Positions 1 to 10,504 of a DNA stretch of 64,000 nt are shown here, one piece after another. Below the pieces are notes generated by a model that was given only the letters and a program-made list of their open reading frames with translations, ran no database searches and was not told the origin of the DNA. This DNA comes from Kalaharituber pfeilii (taxonomy: Eukaryota; Ascomycota; Pezizomycetes; Pezizales; Pezizaceae): NCBI GenBank assembly GCA_015179045.1, contig WHUZ01000033.1:62001-126000 (forward strand), read 5' to 3'. The position numbers and the translations under genes are program-made. Each line of letters starts with the position of its first letter. Positions within the stretch are counted from its first letter, which is position 1.

Positions 1-1254
1 GGTCTTGCGCGGGCGTGGTGGCGCAGGCACGGGGCGGTGGGCGGGCGTCGGGCGTCAGCGTCAGGCGTCAGGCGTCAGGCACACGGCAGTATGCTATGTA
101 TGTATGTATGTATGTATCTATGTGTGTGGGCGGACAGTGTCTTGCTGTCTCAGGGCGGCGGCACTGTAGCGCTGTGGGCGAGAGTGAACGAGGGCTGTTT
201 CAACAGCGTCCAGCGCCCGGTGTTTATCTCTCCCGGCCGCAGCTCCCACAGCTCCCACAGCTCGCGGGAGGGGGCGCCTGCCACGGCGGGGCCGGACTGC
301 GAATGGGCCGGCCGCATTGGATGCCCAGTCGTTAGCAGTGCTTCTCGCCGTGCGCTACATGTACAAGTGCACCTAAGCTGCGTGCGCAAGATACCTGGAC
401 ATGCGAACTTGCACCTGCCATTGGCAGCACGCCGCCGCCGAACCCCCCCCCCTCCTCCCCACCTCCCCTCCTCCCCTCCTCAATTTCTCACTCGCTTGTC
501 GCAAAAACATGCGTGTGCGGATCCCCCATGCGGAGCAAATCGATTGGCCCTACAATGCCAAACATTGTGCACGGGCGACAGAAGGCGGGGCCAATTGCCG
601 TGCAGAGCCGCTGCCCGAGGCGTTTCGTGATGATCGCCATGCTCTCTGAGTGAGATGTCACTATGTACAGGTCAGATAACTGTAACTGATCTTTAGACGC
701 TGAGGTCGCGATCTGCTCATTCTGCTTGGAATGTGAAAAAAAAAGCCGTATCATATCCCCGTTATCGATATCGAAATCCCTCGCTTCAAGCTGCCCAACT
801 CAACCCCTCGTCCAAGGAGTCAGCTCACGCGATCACGTGCGCACTATGCCGGTGGGGTTAAGCAGCTCCAGGTTTCTGAGGAATGCGCACACACATGTCA
901 ACGTAATACCCGAGATGCCGTAATACCTAATGTACGTTATACAGTATGTACATAATAGCTCTTGCGGATAAATTGTTTTTTACCCCATGGCAGAGTACGG
1001 AAGCAATATGAAAGCAATATATGGTCAAGCATCGTCGAGTGGAGGAATGCCAATGCATCTAACGTAGAGCGTGCGCCTGAGGCACTCATTCTCCACCACC
1101 CAGGCCCTTTAACAGGCCCACGTAAGAGTATCGTACATGTATGTCTACATGCTGAAACCATCAACGTCCTCTAGTCTGGTTGCCGCCACCTCAGACCAAA
1201 TCAAACATTGGGGATCTGTGCTTTTCTTCTGGGGATTACCAAATCAGCTTAAAG

Positions 1255-1284
1255 CCTCTGTCCGGGTATGAGAACACCTTTGTC
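1255..1284 (+). repeat. Micro-insertion: motif between 8-bp direct repeats
   Basis: The core CGGGTATGAGAACA (1263-1276) lies between CCTCTGTC (1255-1262) and CCTTTGTC (1277-1284), a direct repeat matching at 7 of 8 positions. It is one member of the dispersed motif family described in the findings. Confidence 0.5.
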
Positions 1285-1514
1285 TCCAGAATAAGCCATA
1301 CCGAAGAAAAGTGTCAGCAATGTCTTCTTTTACGCACCTAACTACGCGACCACTAGCAAATGCAAATAAGAAGAAATGTCAACTTGTAAATGTTTTTCAA
1401 CGGGAGATAGACATTATGTGCAATGAGAAAAATCCTCAGTCCCAACAAAGCACATATTGTATCTTCAAGGATGATTACAAAATGGTGACAAAATGAAAGA
1501 GAAACAAGGGAAAA

Positions 1515-1547
1515 GCACATAATGGCGGGCACGAGAGCACATTATGG
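1515..1547 (+). repeat. Micro-insertion: motif between 11-bp direct repeats
   Basis: The core CGGGCACGAGA (1526-1536) lies between GCACATAATGG (1515-1525) and GCACATTATGG (1537-1547), matching at 10 of 11 positions. The long near-perfect direct repeat makes an insertion with target duplication the simplest reading. Confidence 0.6.
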
Positions 1548-1692
1548 TGAACATTGGCAAAATGACCCAAAGACACACAGCAACAAGACCCAGCAATCTA
1601 ACATTAAATATTCCAATTCTGCTGCGCTCATGAGTGGACCTCTAAGATAGAGACCTGACATAACGCATCAGGACAAAAAACATGCCCAAAAC

Positions 1693-3415
1693 CTACTCAT
1701 TGTCGACAAATTCAATCATTACAGTTCCCATCTTCAAGCCAGCCTGATCAAGATTCAAGTTCAAACAGTCAATCAAATTTTTACCCATGCTGACGAGTTC
1801 AAATTGCCGATCTGATGTAGCTTCTGTGACTTCTTCACCCCGCTTAGCTGCCTGTTCAGGCAACAGGTCTGCCTTAACAAATTCATATATCCGGGTAACC
1901 TTGTCATCCAAGGCAAATCTTCGCACAATCCTTGAACCGTCTGCAAGCTTAAACTGTATGCGGGTAGTTCCCGGCCCTTGCGGAGGCTCGACATGATGAT
2001 TGTTCTTTGGTATTGCCTGGAAAGGCGTCAGTTCGGTTGGCGCCGATGATCCTGCTGCCCCAAGTGCGTCTTCAAATTCCATTAGATTAATCTCTTCGGC
2101 TTGCTTTTCTTTGCCTTTTTTAGGAAGCCCGGCACGGGTCAACTCGTCGGGGTCGTGTACGCCTAAACTAGAATCACCATTATTCAAGCTGTTTCTCATT
2201 GCCAAATCCAGCATTTCTTCCTCCGTCATATGATCAACATCAACCTTTGGCTTGGTTTGCCGCTGAACCGGATTTTTGGCAAAATCATGCAGTGAGTACC
2301 GATCTAGAAATTCATGCAACTGCATAACAAACTCAAGTGGCCTTTTTGGTGTTTCAGACCACACCTTCACTTGCTCGCCAGTCCGAGGGTCCACAATTGC
2401 AATTATTGGAAAAGGATTCAACGATGATGTTGGGGGAACATCAATCGCGTGTGGGAAATATAGCCGAACATAGGTCTGACCATCCCTTCCAGATCGATCA
2501 TACTGCAGGAAGATAAAGTTTTCCTTAATAGTATCTTTAACTTCCTTTGTCTTCCATATGTCTCGATTGAGAACTTGGCAGTCGAATATTGAGGAGTCTT
2601 GCACGTTGATAAGAATCCACTTTTTCACTTCCTTGGCTTGGTCACGAGCCTCCTCAAATGATAGATGTTCCATAATCTCGTACGGAGGTCGGTACATCTC
2701 CGCTAGTGTTTGTTGTTTTTTTGTTTGCTCAGAGGCACCTCCAGTAGCTTCGGCAAGGTGATGGCGTGAAGCATGTCCCTCGCCCCATACAGACCCACTA
2801 GGGGGTCGCTGATTGAAGATGCCAGGGCGTCCAACTGCCAAAATGGTGTTAGGTCTAACTCGATATCAAACAATCTGAAATAGCAGACCTACCATTTCTT
2901 CTGCGCGCCCTCGAGCTCATTTGCTCTATGTAATCATCTTCTGGTCCCACTAAGACTTCCGTGGTTTTCGCAATCGGTGCTCTGACACCACCGGATTCTA
3001 CATTGCCAGCATCTGCATAGATCTCCTCCTGTAGTCTTCTAGCCATGGCTTCATCTTCATCATAGAGGCTGGCTGTATTTGCCGCTCCCCTCCCAGTTGT
3101 GCCGGTGGCGGGACTCGCTGATTGCCGTGATGCCTCAACAGCAGCCAGGAAATCTTGATCCTCTTCATCTTGCAACATATTGGTATCATCGTCAAGTTCA
3201 TTTCTCGTAATTCCAATGCTCCGTTGTGTTGGTCGATTACCCGTAGAAGCGCGTGGATTGCGAGAAGTCGCTTGTTCACTCATATTCGCCCCACCTGTAT
3301 CAAAGAAGAGCTGGATGGCTTGTTCAAGATTGCCATCCGAGACGAGAAGGTAGCCCTCCGCATTCTTCGTCGTGGTACCAGTAATACTGATAAAGGAGGT
3401 AATTTTCTCATCCAT
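1693..3415 (-). CDS. UBA-UAS-UIM-UBX protein, Ubx5/UBXD7-like Cdc48 adaptor
   Basis: Two exons, 3415-2893 and 2834-1693, encode 554 residues. The 58-nt intron (2892-2835) has donor GTAGGT, branch CTAAC and acceptor GGCAG. The frame runs upstream to a TTG at 3430, but the ATG at 3415 starts the UBA-like domain directly and is chosen. Order of domains: UBA-like (about 2-42), acidic and low-complexity linker, thioredoxin-fold UAS (about 222-355), UIM (about 377-393, core EEEMLDLAMRNSL), UBX (about 464-552). Proteins of this architecture link ubiquitylated substrates and cullin ligases to the Cdc48/p97 ATPase in nucleus and cytosol. The loop that usually carries FPR in UBX domains here reads SMGKN, so p97 contact through the classic motif is doubtful. 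The gene diverges from the phosphatase gene at 4683. Family assignment is firm; the exact orthologue is inferred. Confidence 0.92.
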
Positions 3416-4682
3416 TTTCACAGAAAACAAGCTATTAACGGAACTTGTTAGAGTGGTTGAAGAATCTTCCTGGGTGTGTTTTCTAAAGTAATTATCTGCT
3501 GACGAAGGGCGTGGCCTGGCGTGTTTCCCTAAGGCTTAGAGGGGTAGTGGGGCAATCCGACCGAAGGCCTGGATTGTGACTGGGGGGCGGGCGGTGCAGG
3601 GAGAACTGCCTGGGGTCTTTGTAGTCTGTGTTGTAGGTAGACTAGTTTGCTGTTGTTTAAATCTGCCTGAACGTTTCTTTTTTTCCCTCAGATTTGTCTT
3701 TGTGCTCGAAAAGGACGTGTGTTTGCCTCTTTTCTATCGACACCGTCTAAAGTGTCAAGTGCGTAGCTGTGGTACAAGGTGGATGGCACTGGCACTGGAT
3801 GTTGAGCGCAGCTCGGCTCCGCTGCGCATCGCAGGGAACCTTAGAAGGCTGGATGTAACGTCTCGTCATGGTTTCTCTGCCAAGCGAGGGCATTTTGCTT
3901 GGCCACTCCAGTATCACGGCAAGTGGGAAGGATTCTCCGTCCACTCGAGGCTGCTACAATTTGCTCTGGAATGAAGGAATTACATGTCTTGAAGAGAATA
4001 AGGGGCCAATTCAGAAGCCCTGCTTTATGAGTCCATTACAGTAATTTCCAATCAACAGCGCATGTAGTTTCACAGCTATTCATATCGAATTTGACTAACA
4101 CATAACAAGATTTTGAGACATATCAACAACGAATTGAAAGACAACAGCACAAACTAACTTTGTCCGAAGATGCAGACAAAAAAACATCACACAAATATTA
4201 TCCACGGCTTGTTGCGACATGTTGCAAGGCATCATTGAAACTCATGGTAGTTGCGGTACATTCCCTGGAACAATATGCTGAGCCTTTAAACTCGCTGCTG
4301 AGCAGCGGCGGCGTGGCAATCTGAGAACGAGAAAGCTCGCATGCCAAGACCGTGCCAGGGGGGTCCCTGTGACGCAAACTGCGGCGGCCGGCGTACAGTA
4401 CAACGCAGCGCCGGCTCTGCAGCAGCTGGCATGTACAGAGACGCAGAGACGCAGAGACGCAGGCTTGGCGGCTGAGAAGCGAGCTTGGATCGGCGAGGGA
4501 GCTCGACACCCTCCCACTGCACGACCGCAGTCTGGCCCCGGCCAGGAGAATGCCCGCACGACTGACAAAATATAAAATCTACGCGACGGCGCATCGCATG
4601 CAGTACCGGTCGTATGCGACCGACAGAATCGATACAGCGTCCCCGATTCCAACGGCGTTAAGTGCAGCCCAGGTAGCCTGCC
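3416..4682. promoter_or_regulatory. Divergent intergenic region between UBX and phosphatase genes
   Basis: This 1.27-kb stretch separates two divergent start codons and must hold both promoters. Positions 4280-4560 are GC-rich and contain an imperfect GCAGAGAC tandem (about 4436-4465), similar to the leaders of the other regulatory genes here. A 132-codon open frame at 3576-3974 has no domain and no splice-linked exon, so I do not call it. No specific operator was recognised. Confidence 0.4.
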
Positions 4683-7600
4683 ATGTCTGTCAAGGTCTTG
4701 CTCAAGGAATACCCGCGCCGCTCACTCGCTCTGGTTACATCCGACCACGCCCTGGTCTTTCACCATAATCCGAATGCAAGTCACGATTCAAACTCCTCAA
4801 CGTTTGGATCTGTGCTTGAGAAGAATGCAACTGCTCCTCGGATAATGGTAGAATTCTCCAGCCTGTCAGCTGTGGACTTGCATGACTACCGGCCAATTTC
4901 TCATCCATGCAAAGGTACTCTAGGACTGATGGCATTGGGTGGAGATGTCTTTATATGCCTGGTGAATGGCTCAAGTCATGTTGCAACTGTCAGGCCAGGG
5001 GAGAGGGTAGAGCGGATTCAATCTGTGGAATTTCGTAAGCTCCGGCCAACAATCAGCGTTCTTATTCGGATCGCACCCTAATTCGCACTTCCAGATTGTC
5101 TCAACCGATCAGATTATGATAGAATGTTAGAGATGGAAGTCAATTCGTATTCGACGGCCTATTTGGATGAAGATGGGTTTGACTATAGCGGAAGACAGCC
5201 AACTATGGAGCATCCCTGCCTTGCTATCAAGAAGCTATTAAGTGGAGGAACCTTCTATTATTCTACTGATTTCGACCTGACCAATAGACTGCAGAATAGG
5301 TAAATATATTTCCTGGTGGGAGCGAAGAAAGAATATCATTAACAGGATGCTGATTATGTCGAGGGCAGATCTATTGAGCCAGCAGAGTTTGATATTGACA
5401 ACTTTGACCCCTCCTTTCTATGGAACTCATTTATGATTTCGCCTCTCATCCGTTTCCGTTCACAGCTGTCGAATTCCGAGCGCAAAGCATTAGATGCATC
5501 ACACTTACTAACCTCCGCAATCCGAGGTTTCGTTGAAACGCTAACTATTCCGCATTCGTCCTCATTTTCCTCCTCCAAAAAAGTTGGAGTGCCGGCCACT
5601 CTTACATTAATAAGCAGATTGAGCTGTAAAAGGGCTGGTACCAGGTTCAATGCTCGAGGCATAGATGACGAAGGCAATGTTGCGAATTTTGTGGAGACTG
5701 AAACCATTATTTGGGATCCAGCTGGCGGGGCAGCAGGAGCAGGGCTGGGATTTAGCTATTGCCAGGTCCGTGGGAGTGTTCCTGGTTAGTATTCAATTTT
5801 CCAATTATACGTGAAATTATTCTCATTGGGAATATAGTTTTCTGGGAACAGCAAACAGGATTGCTTCCGAGTCAGCAAAAAATCCAACTTTCGCGGTCAC
5901 CCGAAGCTACGCAGCCAGCCTTTGACCGGCACTTCGAAAGCCTTACTCTCAAGTATGGAACTATACATGTTGTAAACCTTCTCTCAGCAACAAAGCCTGG
6001 AGAAATCGATTTATCAAAACGTTTTAGATACCACATTAGGAATTCACCATTGAACAATGATCCTGGATATTCAGCTGAAAAATTTAGCACAGGGCAAATT
6101 GTCGGAGGGGCTACAGGGAGAGGGGAGGGGACATTAATACGAGCTACGGAGTATGACTTCCATGCGGAAACTCAAGGCAGATATGAGAATGCACACGCTA
6201 TAAAGCATTTACTAGAGCAGAGTGCAGAAGGATTTGCCTATTTTCTTATGGAAGAGTTGGATTCAGTATCTGCATCGCGGAGACTCACCAGTGAGACCGC
6301 TATTGTAGTCCTTCAGCAGGAAGGTATCTTTAGATCCAATTGTTTGGATTGTCTTGACCGTACCAACTTGGTTCAGGGAATACTCTCTCAGTTAGCAATC
6401 GAGTCCTTTCTCTATCACAGGCAAGATTCTGTCGGCCCTGATTTTTGGATGAGACATTCGGCACTCTGGGCAGATAACGGCGATGCATTGAGTAAAATTT
6501 ATGCTGGGACAGGCGCGCTGAAGAGCAGTTTTACCCGGCATGGGAAAACTAGCTTGGGTGGATTGATTGCCGATGCAAGGAAAAGTGCTACGAGGATGTA
6601 CATCAACAAGTTTGTTGATGGGGGCAGGCAAGAAACAATCGATATATTGTTGGGCCGGCAACTTGGTCAGGAGCCGGTATCGTTATACGACCCCATCAAT
6701 GACTATGCACAGGCCGAGTTGAGCAGAAGGTGAGTGGCACCTCTACGTTCAATTCCCCGCTAACTGATATCTACGTAGGTCGCCGGAATATTCTTCCAGT
6801 CACAAAATCCAGATATTCGTTGGCACTTTCAATGTCAATGGCAGAACAACCGGCATAAACGATGATCTATCCTCTTGGCTTTGCCCTCTAAATTTCGACA
6901 ACATGCCTGAACTTTTTGTTATCGGCTTCCAGGAAATTGTCGAGCTGTCGCCGCAGCAAATAATGTCCACTGACCCTGCTTGTCGACAATTTTGGGAAAA
7001 AGCGGTGCTCCATTGTCTGAATGAAAATGCTGCAAAACAAGGATCTGATGAATATATTCTGCTCCGAAGTGGTCAGCTTGTTGGTGCTGCTCTTATGATA
7101 TTTGTTAGGTCCAGTGCCATAGGCAACATCAAAAATGTGGAAGGTAGCTTAAAGAAGACAGGAATGTCTGGGATAGCTGGAAATAAAGGAGCTGTCGCTA
7201 TTCGAATGGAGTATGCTAGCACAAGACTCTGCTTCGTAACTGCTCATCTGGCAGCTGGTTTTTCCAACTATGAAGAGCGGAATCGGGATTACAGAGTGAT
7301 TAGCCATGGGCTGCGGTTTCAAAGGGGTAGGACCATTGATGATCATGATACTGTGATATGGTTGGGGGATTTTAACTATCGGATTGGACTACCTGATGAT
7401 CATGTCAGGAAATTGATAGAAGTTGGCGACTTGCAGACTTTATATGATAATGACCAGGTATGTTCAATGAGGGGTTTTTATGTTCAATGAGGGGTTTTTT
7501 GAAGCAGTAAGAATGTATACTAATGTTTGTACATATGGGAAATAGTTGAATCTCCAAATGCTAGCGGGGTTAACGTTCCCATATTACTCTGAAGCCCTAC

Positions 7601-9505
7601 TCACCTTCGCCCCAACATACAAATTTGATATTGGAAAGGACATCTACGATACGTCGTAAGTTTGCATATATATAGTTCGAATAATTTGCGCTTATACTTA
7701 TAATTTTGCAGTGAAAAAGCACGTATCCCAGCCTGGTGTGATCGAATCCTCTTCAAAGGGCCTAACCTAAAACAAACTTCCTACAATTATGCTCCGCTAC
7801 GCTTCTCCGACCACCGGCCCGTCTACGCCACATTTAAATGCCAGGTGACATATATCGATGAAGCATTAAAGGAAAGGCTCAGTCGAGAAATCTATTTCAA
7901 ACGACGGTCCGAAGTCGGCGGCTCAAATGGCAACCTTATTGATCTAAATGGCGAGCAGGAGGAGGAGGAGGAGGAAGAAGAAGAGGACTTGCTCTTGGGT
8001 GATGAGCCAACGCTGGTACCAGGATGTAAGAAACCCAGTCTTCTTTCTTCTCCTCTTTCCTCTGTCCATGTTCCATGGCCCAAAACTGATCCATCGAATG
8101 ATGTGTCTAAGACTCGGACTAGACGGTCCCGTCGGTGGTCCGAGTCGTATGATACACTTCTTCTGCGAATATGCTTCGAGCTAATTCTGTTGTCATTGTG
8201 AGAGTGTCAGTGCCTCCTCCGAGCTCAGATAAACGGAAGTGGTGGCTTGATAATGGGAATCTTGCACGGTCGTCAGTTAAGCCACCTGGACCGGACTACG
8301 TATATAATCATAAGAAACCATCGAATCCCTTCAATGCAAGTACAGAGGCGGACTGGATCAAGGCTGAGAATGTACTTGGGGATTTAAACTCTGCAAATAA
8401 GCAACAACAAAATGGAAATGTCATCCGAAATGTATCTCCAACACGATCACTCACTATCAATTCCAACAACACTGGCCAAGGCTCGGCGCGTAGGAAGCTA
8501 CCGCCGCCATTTGATCCAGATGTGAATCTTGTACCGGCTTTACCGCTGAGAGCAAACACATTCAACACGACTACCAGTGCTCCATCGAGCTTTACTACTT
8601 CCATGCCTGTGAAGCGACGGGTACTTGCCCCACCTCCAGACACTTACCCTCAATCGTCGACATCGAGCTCAATGTCAACACAAACGTCGAACATCTCAAC
8701 CCCATTACAATCAATGAACAAACTTCCGTTAGCACCAATACAAGCTCGCCCTGTGCCGCCTGTTTCAACCACAACTAAACCTCTCCCGCCTACAACTTAT
8801 GACCTAGCTGCGCCGTCATCTCCAACCGACATCATACCCTCTTCCTCGATGGCCAAAAAGCCGCCAGTACCAAAGAAACCTTCCGTACTTACAAAACAAC
8901 CGCCAACGCCATCACCTCCACCTCCATCCCATGCAGCGGGGTCGTTCTCCCCTGCACTCAAATCCCACAATACTGGTCCAGCGGCGTCTACGTCATCCAA
9001 ACCTAATGTCCAAACCAGACCCGGGGTACTCACAAAGCCACCCCCAGCAGCACCATCCTCTTCAGCTGCCACTGCCATCACCCATTCCTCATTAATCTCC
9101 CTCCATTCCACCACTACAACCAGCGTACCCTCAAACACTATCACCCCCACAACAAAGCCGAAACCAAAACCAAAGCTCACCAAGCCGCCCCCGGTATCGC
9201 TTGTATTAACAAATTCGAACACGAACACGCCTTCCGCATTCCCGCCCATCGCACCTGTACCTGTGCCTCCGCCGCCGAGAAAAGCGGTGCCGGTATCGGT
9301 GTCAGCGCCACAGAGTCCAGTGACTGCGTCCCATCCTCACCAGTTTAATACACAAAAACCGCCACCCCCCCGCCATCTCGCCGCAGTGCAGCTCCACCCC
9401 ATTCCCATAGCCACACAATCCCACTGCAGCAATCACCCCAAGGCCCCCTTTCTGAGGACGTCCATGAAAAGCCACCTTTGCCGGCACGGGCGGGGACCGA
9501 TTTAG
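4683..9505 (+). CDS. Synaptojanin-like phosphoinositide phosphatase (Sac + 5-phosphatase)
   Basis: Eight exons: 4683-5034, 5095-5299, 5369-5784, 5838-6729, 6779-7457, 7546-7655, 7712-8025 and 8211-9505 (1420 residues as read). The N-terminal Sac domain carries the complete catalytic CX5R motif [10 protein letters not shown] with Cys near residue 493, so it should hydrolyse PI3P, PI4P or PI(3,5)P2. The inositol-polyphosphate 5-phosphatase domain follows, with [25 protein letters not shown] (about 815-822), PAWCDRILF (about 892) and SDHRPV. A Pro/Ser/Thr-rich tail follows, as in yeast Inp51-53 and animal synaptojanin, which act in PI(4,5)P2 turnover, endocytosis and actin organisation. The seventh intron (8026-8210, 185 nt) is longer than the rest; it was placed so that VPG joins [12 protein letters not shown], as I recall from fungal homologues. 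The reading frame ends at 9505 as C-terminal homology continues in another frame (next entry). Confidence 0.93.
7460..7499 (+). repeat. Tandem 20-bp duplication inside intron 5 of the phosphatase gene
   Basis: ATGTTCAATGAGGGGTTTTT occurs twice in direct succession at 7460-7479 and 7480-7499, just after the donor site. It lengthens the intron (7458-7545) to 88 nt, compared with 49-69 nt for the other short introns of the gene. Confidence 0.85.
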
Positions 9506-9642
9506 TTAATTCGGAGGTGGAGAGTGCGAGGAGGGCAAGTACGGGGAACGTGAGAGAGGGAGTGGAGGTAAAGAGTCAGATTACTGATGTGAGGAGAGGG
9601 GTGGCACAATGGGAGGAAGTAGGAGCCGGAACAGGGAGGTGA
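9372..9642 (+). other. Displaced C-terminal frame of the phosphatase gene
   Basis: From just after a run of seven C (9365-9371) another frame stays open to a TGA at 9640-9642. It encodes a tail with Pro-rich sequence (KPPLPAR) followed by a charged segment ending VAQWEEVGAGTGR. One extra C in the run would join it smoothly to the upstream frame and extend the protein by about 45 residues. An intron of about 137 nt (donor GTATCG near 9293, acceptor TGCAG near 9429) would also fit, but is less natural. Either the assembly lacks a base or the gene has a real frameshift. Confidence 0.55.
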
Positions 9643-10434
9643 TGGAGGGGCGCCGTGGGGGAGTGGGATGCGGAATGGATGTTGACTGATTTAAATATTA
9701 GTACATATGGATAGATAACTCATGTTTTTACGATGTGATATGATATTTGGAGACATAGATACTTACTCAAGGTAATACAATCAAATTATATAATCTTTCC
9801 TGAGAATTCATGTACCGCAAAAGGCACTAGGTTACCCAAATCATTAAGCAACTGGATACCTTTTTTTTCCCCCTTTCTTTAAAGGAGTTGCCACATTCCG
9901 GGAGTTGGGTTATGGTGGCTGATATGTATGATATTAGCTGAGAAAAAAAGAACTCTGGGAATTTCAAAAGTCCAGGTAGTTCGTTAGCTAAATATCCCCA
10001 AAAGCCATTCACCACTACTCTCGACAACAGAATTTTTTTCTTTTTTAAAAAAAAAGTGAATCTTTATATATCAGTAGGTGTACTTGATTTTTTTTTTTTT
10101 TTTCTCCAACATCGAGTTATCCCTCTTTTTTTCCTACTGTAATGCTTTATAACCCCCCAACCCCCCCAAAAGCCAGGACATTTTTTAATCTATCATTACT
10201 CTCGACCCTGCTGTTACTCTACTCTTACTCTAGTCATTATATTTTGCCCTAACATTTTTTTGTATGTATATATATATATGTATACGGCGAGACCATGCAA
10301 AAGTGCTCTAACTCCACAAGTCCGAAGGCAAAAAAAAAACAACAAACTCAACGAGATAAGAAACCAAGAACCTTGCCTGACATGATATGTATATATATAC
10401 ATACAGTTTAGAGTTACTTATCCCTAATAACCTT

Positions 10435-10504
<70 letters not shown>

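Larger units (their letters stand above)
1..1692. other. Left-edge intergenic DNA, GC-rich at first, no gene seen
   Basis: Positions 1-650 are GC-rich with short tandem repeats (GGCGTCA near 52-80, ATGT near 97-122) and C-rich tracts, like the GC-rich blocks upstream of other genes in this window. They could be the leader of a gene beyond the left edge. Positions 650-1692 are plainer sequence with only short open frames lacking domains or splice-linked partners. Two micro-insertions of the dispersed motif lie at 1255-1284 and 1515-1547. The last part should hold the 3' untranslated region of the UBX gene. Confidence 0.5.

Noticed and set aside
3416..3430. Upstream start for the UBX gene at 3430
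   Set aside because: The codon there is TTG; the ATG at 3415 starts the UBA-like domain directly.
3576..3974. 132-codon plus-strand frame between the two divergent genes
   Set aside because: No recognisable domain, no paired exon, and located where both promoters must be.
8797..9249. 150-codon minus-strand frame in the phosphatase tail
   Set aside because: Antisense shadow of the Pro/Ser/Thr-rich tail.
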